A stretch of DNA of 7,058 nt, from positions 1 to 7,058 of the forward strand of contig QHBQ01000133.1 in assembly GCA_003243865.1 (NCBI GenBank), given 5' to 3'. Positions within the stretch are counted from its first letter, which is position 1, and every line of letters starts with the position of its first letter. Under the pieces are notes generated by a model, which was not told the DNA's origin, did no database searches, and worked only from the letters and a program-made list of their open reading frames with translations. This stretch comes from Candidatus Chloroheliales bacterium (GTDB taxonomy: Bacteria > Chloroflexota > Chloroflexia > QHBQ01). The position numbers were made by a program, and so were the translations under genes. Below, piece after piece: positions 5,284 to 7,058 of the stretch.

Positions 5284-6939
5284 TTAATCTAACTTCGTCC
5301 CCAGCGCCGCAGCATCGTATTCGTTGCCGTAGTTCCAGAGCATCCAGCCGGAAGTGCTGTAGCTAGCGGCAGTATCGGTCTCTGCCTTGATTTCGTTCGG
5401 GCCATAGTTGATGTTGTTCGAGTTGAAGGCTTGCAGCCAGGGTCGCAGCTTGGCGTGCTTGTCGGCCAGGCGGGGCGAACCCTTCTTCAGCACGTAGCCC
5501 ACGATCTCGGCGGGGTGCTGCTCCGGCACATCGAAGCCGAGGAAGCCCTTGCCGAACGATGCAGGGTAGAGGGTGGGGCAGATATAGTCGGCATACTGCG
5601 CCATTAGGTCGAAGTCGAGGCCGCCGCCACCATCGCCTTTCGCCGAGGGGGTGAGGCCGTAGGTAACGGCCGCTACCATCCCACCCAATGGGGCGATTGC
5701 CGCTTGCGCCCGCAGCAGGAAATCCTGCACCGCCACGCGCGGTGCCTTGCCGTTCGCCAGCGGGAAGGTCATATCGTTCACCGACCCGACGGTGGGGAAG
5801 CCAACTGCGTCGAACTGCACCTCGTTGAACCCGCGCGATATTAGCTCCTTCGCGATGCTCAGATTGTAGTCCACCGCCGCTGGATTGTAGGGGTCGAGCC
5901 AGCGGTCGTTGTTCGTGTCGGTCCAGGGCGCGTGCCGCGACGCGCTTTGTATCGCCCAATCGGGATGCGCGGCGGTGGCGGGGTCGTCCCAAAACGTTAC
6001 CATGCGGGCGATTGCATAGATATGGTGTTCCTTCAGCGTTGCCAGCGCCGCATTGAGGTCGCCAATCCCTGGTCTCATCGCGTTCGCTTGCTGCACCGCA
6101 GGCAGATGGCTATCGTACAGCACGTAACCGGCGTCGCCCTTCACCTCGATGACGAAGGCGTTGACGCCGGTTTTGTCGGCCAAATCCACCAGGTGGGCAA
6201 AGTTGCCGGGGGTCGCTACCGTATCGGCGCGGACATAGATCGCCCTCGCCTGGAAGGGAGTCAGCTTCACGGTTACGGTGGAGGTGGCGGCGAAGGTGGT
6301 AGTTACCACCTGATAGCCAGGGGCTTTGACCATCATCATGCGGGTGGGATCGAGGTCGCCGAGCGGCAGGTTGATTGCACCGCTCTTGCCGGTGACGCTA
6401 CTCACTAGTGTGCCAGGGGTCAGGGTATCCGGGCTACGCACCGTGGCCCATTGCTCCGGCGTGCCGACCAGCACGAATGCCGACGACACCGGCTGGCCGC
6501 TGCTAGCGTCAACCACCGCGCCCCGCAGCGAGGTGGAGCGCAGACGGCGGTCGAACGGGTTGGCCCCGGTTGCGCTGGCAATCTGAATTGTCTGGCTGAT
6601 ATAGCCGTCTACATCAATGATGATGCGGGCATCGTCGGGCAGGTTGCGGAAGGTATATGCGCCCTGAGTGTTGGTGGTGGCGGTCAGGGTGGTGGTATGG
6701 CGCAGGAATGGGATCGGGTTGGTATCGGTGATCGGCTGAGCGGTATTCGCCCGCAGAGTAATGCCGACGATCGGTTGGCCGCTGTAGGCATCGCTGATAT
6801 GGCCGCTGGTAAAGTGTTCAGGGATGAACTGGTAGTAGCCGATGCCAATCAGCGCGCCAATCGCCACGAATAGATAAGCAAGCAGGTGCGGTCCATCGGT
6901 CTTCTGCTCATTTTCGTATATCCAACTTGGTCGGGGCAT
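5284..6939 (-). CDS. Membrane-anchored putative glycoside hydrolase (DUF4015 barrel) with two carboxypeptidase-regulatory-like domains
   Basis: This 551-aa protein starts at the ATG at 6939, with AGGAG (6946-6950) six bases upstream. Residues 18-38 (HLLAYLFVAIGALIGIGYYQ) form a signal anchor, so the bulk of the protein should be outside the membrane. Two beta-sandwich segments follow, about 43-120 (GHISDAYSGQPIVGITL ... TNTQGAYTFRNL ... VDGYISQTI) and 136-226 (LRGAVVDASSGQPVSSAFV ... GKSGAINLPLGDL ... VKAPGYQVV). Both have the CarboxypepD_reg pattern. Residues about 231-545 match the DUF4015 TIM-barrel family (PF13200): AIYVRADT, then GVNAFVIEVKGDAGYVLYDS (258-277), NEVQFDAVGFP (372-382), ADYICPTLYPASF (450-462), RPWLQAF (499-505) and GWMLWNYGNEY (531-541). 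Family members are predicted to act on polysaccharide, but the substrate is unproven. The usual QFDY-[IV]-RFP motif is QFDAVGFP here. The final codons and stop lie in the heptad array. Confidence 0.9.
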   Translation of the reverse strand: MPRPSWIYENEQKTDGPHLLAYLFVAIGALIGIGYYQFIPEHFTSGHISDAYSGQPIVGITLRANTAQPITDTNPIPFLRHTTTLTATTNTQGAYTFRNLPDDARIIIDVDGYISQTIQIASATGANPFDRRLRSTSLRGAVVDASSGQPVSSAFVLVGTPEQWATVRSPDTLTPGTLVSSVTGKSGAINLPLGDLDPTRMMMVKAPGYQVVTTTFAATSTVTVKLTPFQARAIYVRADTVATPGNFAHLVDLADKTGVNAFVIEVKGDAGYVLYDSHLPAVQQANAMRPGIGDLNAALATLKEHHIYAIARMVTFWDDPATAAHPDWAIQSASRHAPWTDTNNDRWLDPYNPAAVDYNLSIAKELISRGFNEVQFDAVGFPTVGSVNDMTFPLANGKAPRVAVQDFLLRAQAAIAPLGGMVAAVTYGLTPSAKGDGGGGLDFDLMAQYADYICPTLYPASFGKGFLGFDVPEQHPAEIVGYVLKKGSPRLADKHAKLRPWLQAFNSNNINYGPNEIKAETDTAASYSTSGWMLWNYGNEYDAAALGTKLD

Positions 6940-6955
6940 GACGGACTCCTGGGAC

Positions 6956-7021
6956 TAAGGATTAAGGATTAAGGAAAAGCGCGACCATCCCACATCTTTA
7001 ATCCTTAATCCTTAATCCTTA
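6956..7021. repeat. Heptanucleotide inverted repeat (TAAGGAT)n / (ATCCTTA)n with perfect 20-bp arms
   Basis: The left arm 6956-6975 (TAAGGATTAAGGATTAAGGA) is the exact reverse complement of 7002-7021. The loop of 26 nt (6976-7001) includes AAAAGCGCGACCATCCCACA and one variant unit, ATCTTTA (6994-7000), identical to the unit of the other site. Full right-hand units are at 6994, 7001, 7008 and 7015. TAA falls in all three frames within each arm. The repeat occupies most of the 88-bp gap between the upstream gene end and the DUF4015 start. In a minus-strand transcript the hairpin would end five bases before the AGGAG ribosome site, so it could affect translation or separate the two genes' expression. 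Confidence 0.9.
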
Positions 7022-7027
7022 ACCCTC

Positions 7028-7058
7028 TCACCGCTTCGGGTCGAATGCGCTGGGATAC
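7028..7058 (-). CDS. Possible C-terminal end of an upstream minus-strand gene
   Basis: Entering from the right edge, one minus-strand frame reads YPSAFDPKR followed by TGA at 7030-7028, a plausible protein C-terminus. A second frame (VSQRIRPEAVRGLRIKD) stays open until a TAA at 7007-7005 inside the heptad array, mirroring how the DUF4015 gene ends. About 31 bases are too few to choose between the frames or to name a family. If a gene is present it would be co-directional with the DUF4015 gene, about 88 bp upstream. Confidence 0.35.
   Translation of the reverse strand, partial: YPSAFDPKR

Larger units (their letters stand above)
5161..5290. repeat. Heptanucleotide inverted repeat (TAAAGAT)n / (ATCTTTA)n, split by an insertion
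   Basis: The left arm, 5161-5177, holds TAAAGAT twice plus TAA. The right arm, 5259-5290, holds ATCTTTA, ATCTTTA, GTCTTTA, ATCTTTA and ATCT. Removing the 70-bp element and one TAA duplicate restores a left arm TAAAGATTAAAGATTAAAG facing 5261-5279 (CTTTAATCTTTAGTCTTTA) with 18 of 19 pairs and a loop of about 8 nt. Each 7-base unit contributes one TTAA, so successive units place TAA in successive frames. On the minus strand the unit at 5284-5286 supplies the stop codon of the DUF4015 gene. The region lies between convergent genes ending at 5152 and 5284 and could act as a bidirectional terminator, though it is AT-rich and lacks a GC stem of its own. Confidence 0.85.

Noticed and set aside
5161..5290. 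CRISPR-like array
   Set aside because: The units are contiguous 7-mers without spacers and in inverted orientation, so this is a tandem or inverted repeat.
5363..5992. 209-codon minus-strand frame within the DUF4015 gene
   Set aside because: It is an Arg-rich alternate frame of a gene whose own frame has all the family blocks. It does not represent a frameshifted domain.

Overview
The window reads like a chromosomal stretch of a free-living, moderately GC-rich bacterium, most likely a Chloroflexota member. This rests on protein families, not on a marker gene. The main pointers are a secreted seven-bladed SBBP propeller joined to the 'F-x-E-T-x-H ... GYPIS ... VQYFERAVFE' repeat that I associate with Chloroflexota exoproteins, a membrane-anchored DUF4015-type glycosidase-like protein, and several short conserved-hypothetical genes with strong Shine-Dalgarno sites. 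No rRNA, tRNA, CRISPR array or phage gene is visible.

Layout, left to right. (1) 1-586, minus: 5' part of an alpha/beta-hydrolase gene that runs off the left edge. (2) 587-837: divergent intergenic region with an extended -10 promoter candidate in each direction and a perfect 6-1-6 palindrome between them. (3) 838-3570, plus: 910-aa secreted protein made of a signal peptide, a DUF7948-like domain, seven SBBP blades and two C-terminal tandem repeats. (4) 3641-4336, minus: DUF1684-family protein, convergent with the propeller gene. (5) 4337-4459: second divergent promoter region. (6) 4460-5152, plus: unrecognised protein with two membrane helices. (7) 5153-5290: a heptanucleotide inverted repeat that has been split by a 70-bp MITE-like element. 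(8) 5284-6939, minus: membrane-anchored protein with two beta-sandwich regulatory-like domains and a DUF4015 barrel. (9) 6956-7021: a second heptanucleotide inverted repeat. (10) 7028-7058, minus: probable last codons of an upstream gene.

Most of the gene content is ordinary accessory envelope and hypothetical material, and I see no operon that builds an obvious new pathway. The most unusual part is non-coding. Two heptad inverted repeats, (TAAAGAT)n/(ATCTTTA)n and (TAAGGAT)n/(ATCCTTA)n, bracket the DUF4015 gene. Each array carries TTAA every 7 bases, so three copies place a TAA stop in every frame on both strands. The stop codon of the DUF4015 gene lies inside one array. The two sites differ at the same heptad position in both arms, so base pairing is kept. 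The left site appears to have been an almost perfect hairpin before a 70-bp element with 15-bp terminal inverted repeats and a TAA target duplication landed in it. The other notable signal is a 77-bp near-identical patch inside two otherwise diverged C-terminal repeats of the propeller protein, which suggests recent gene conversion.
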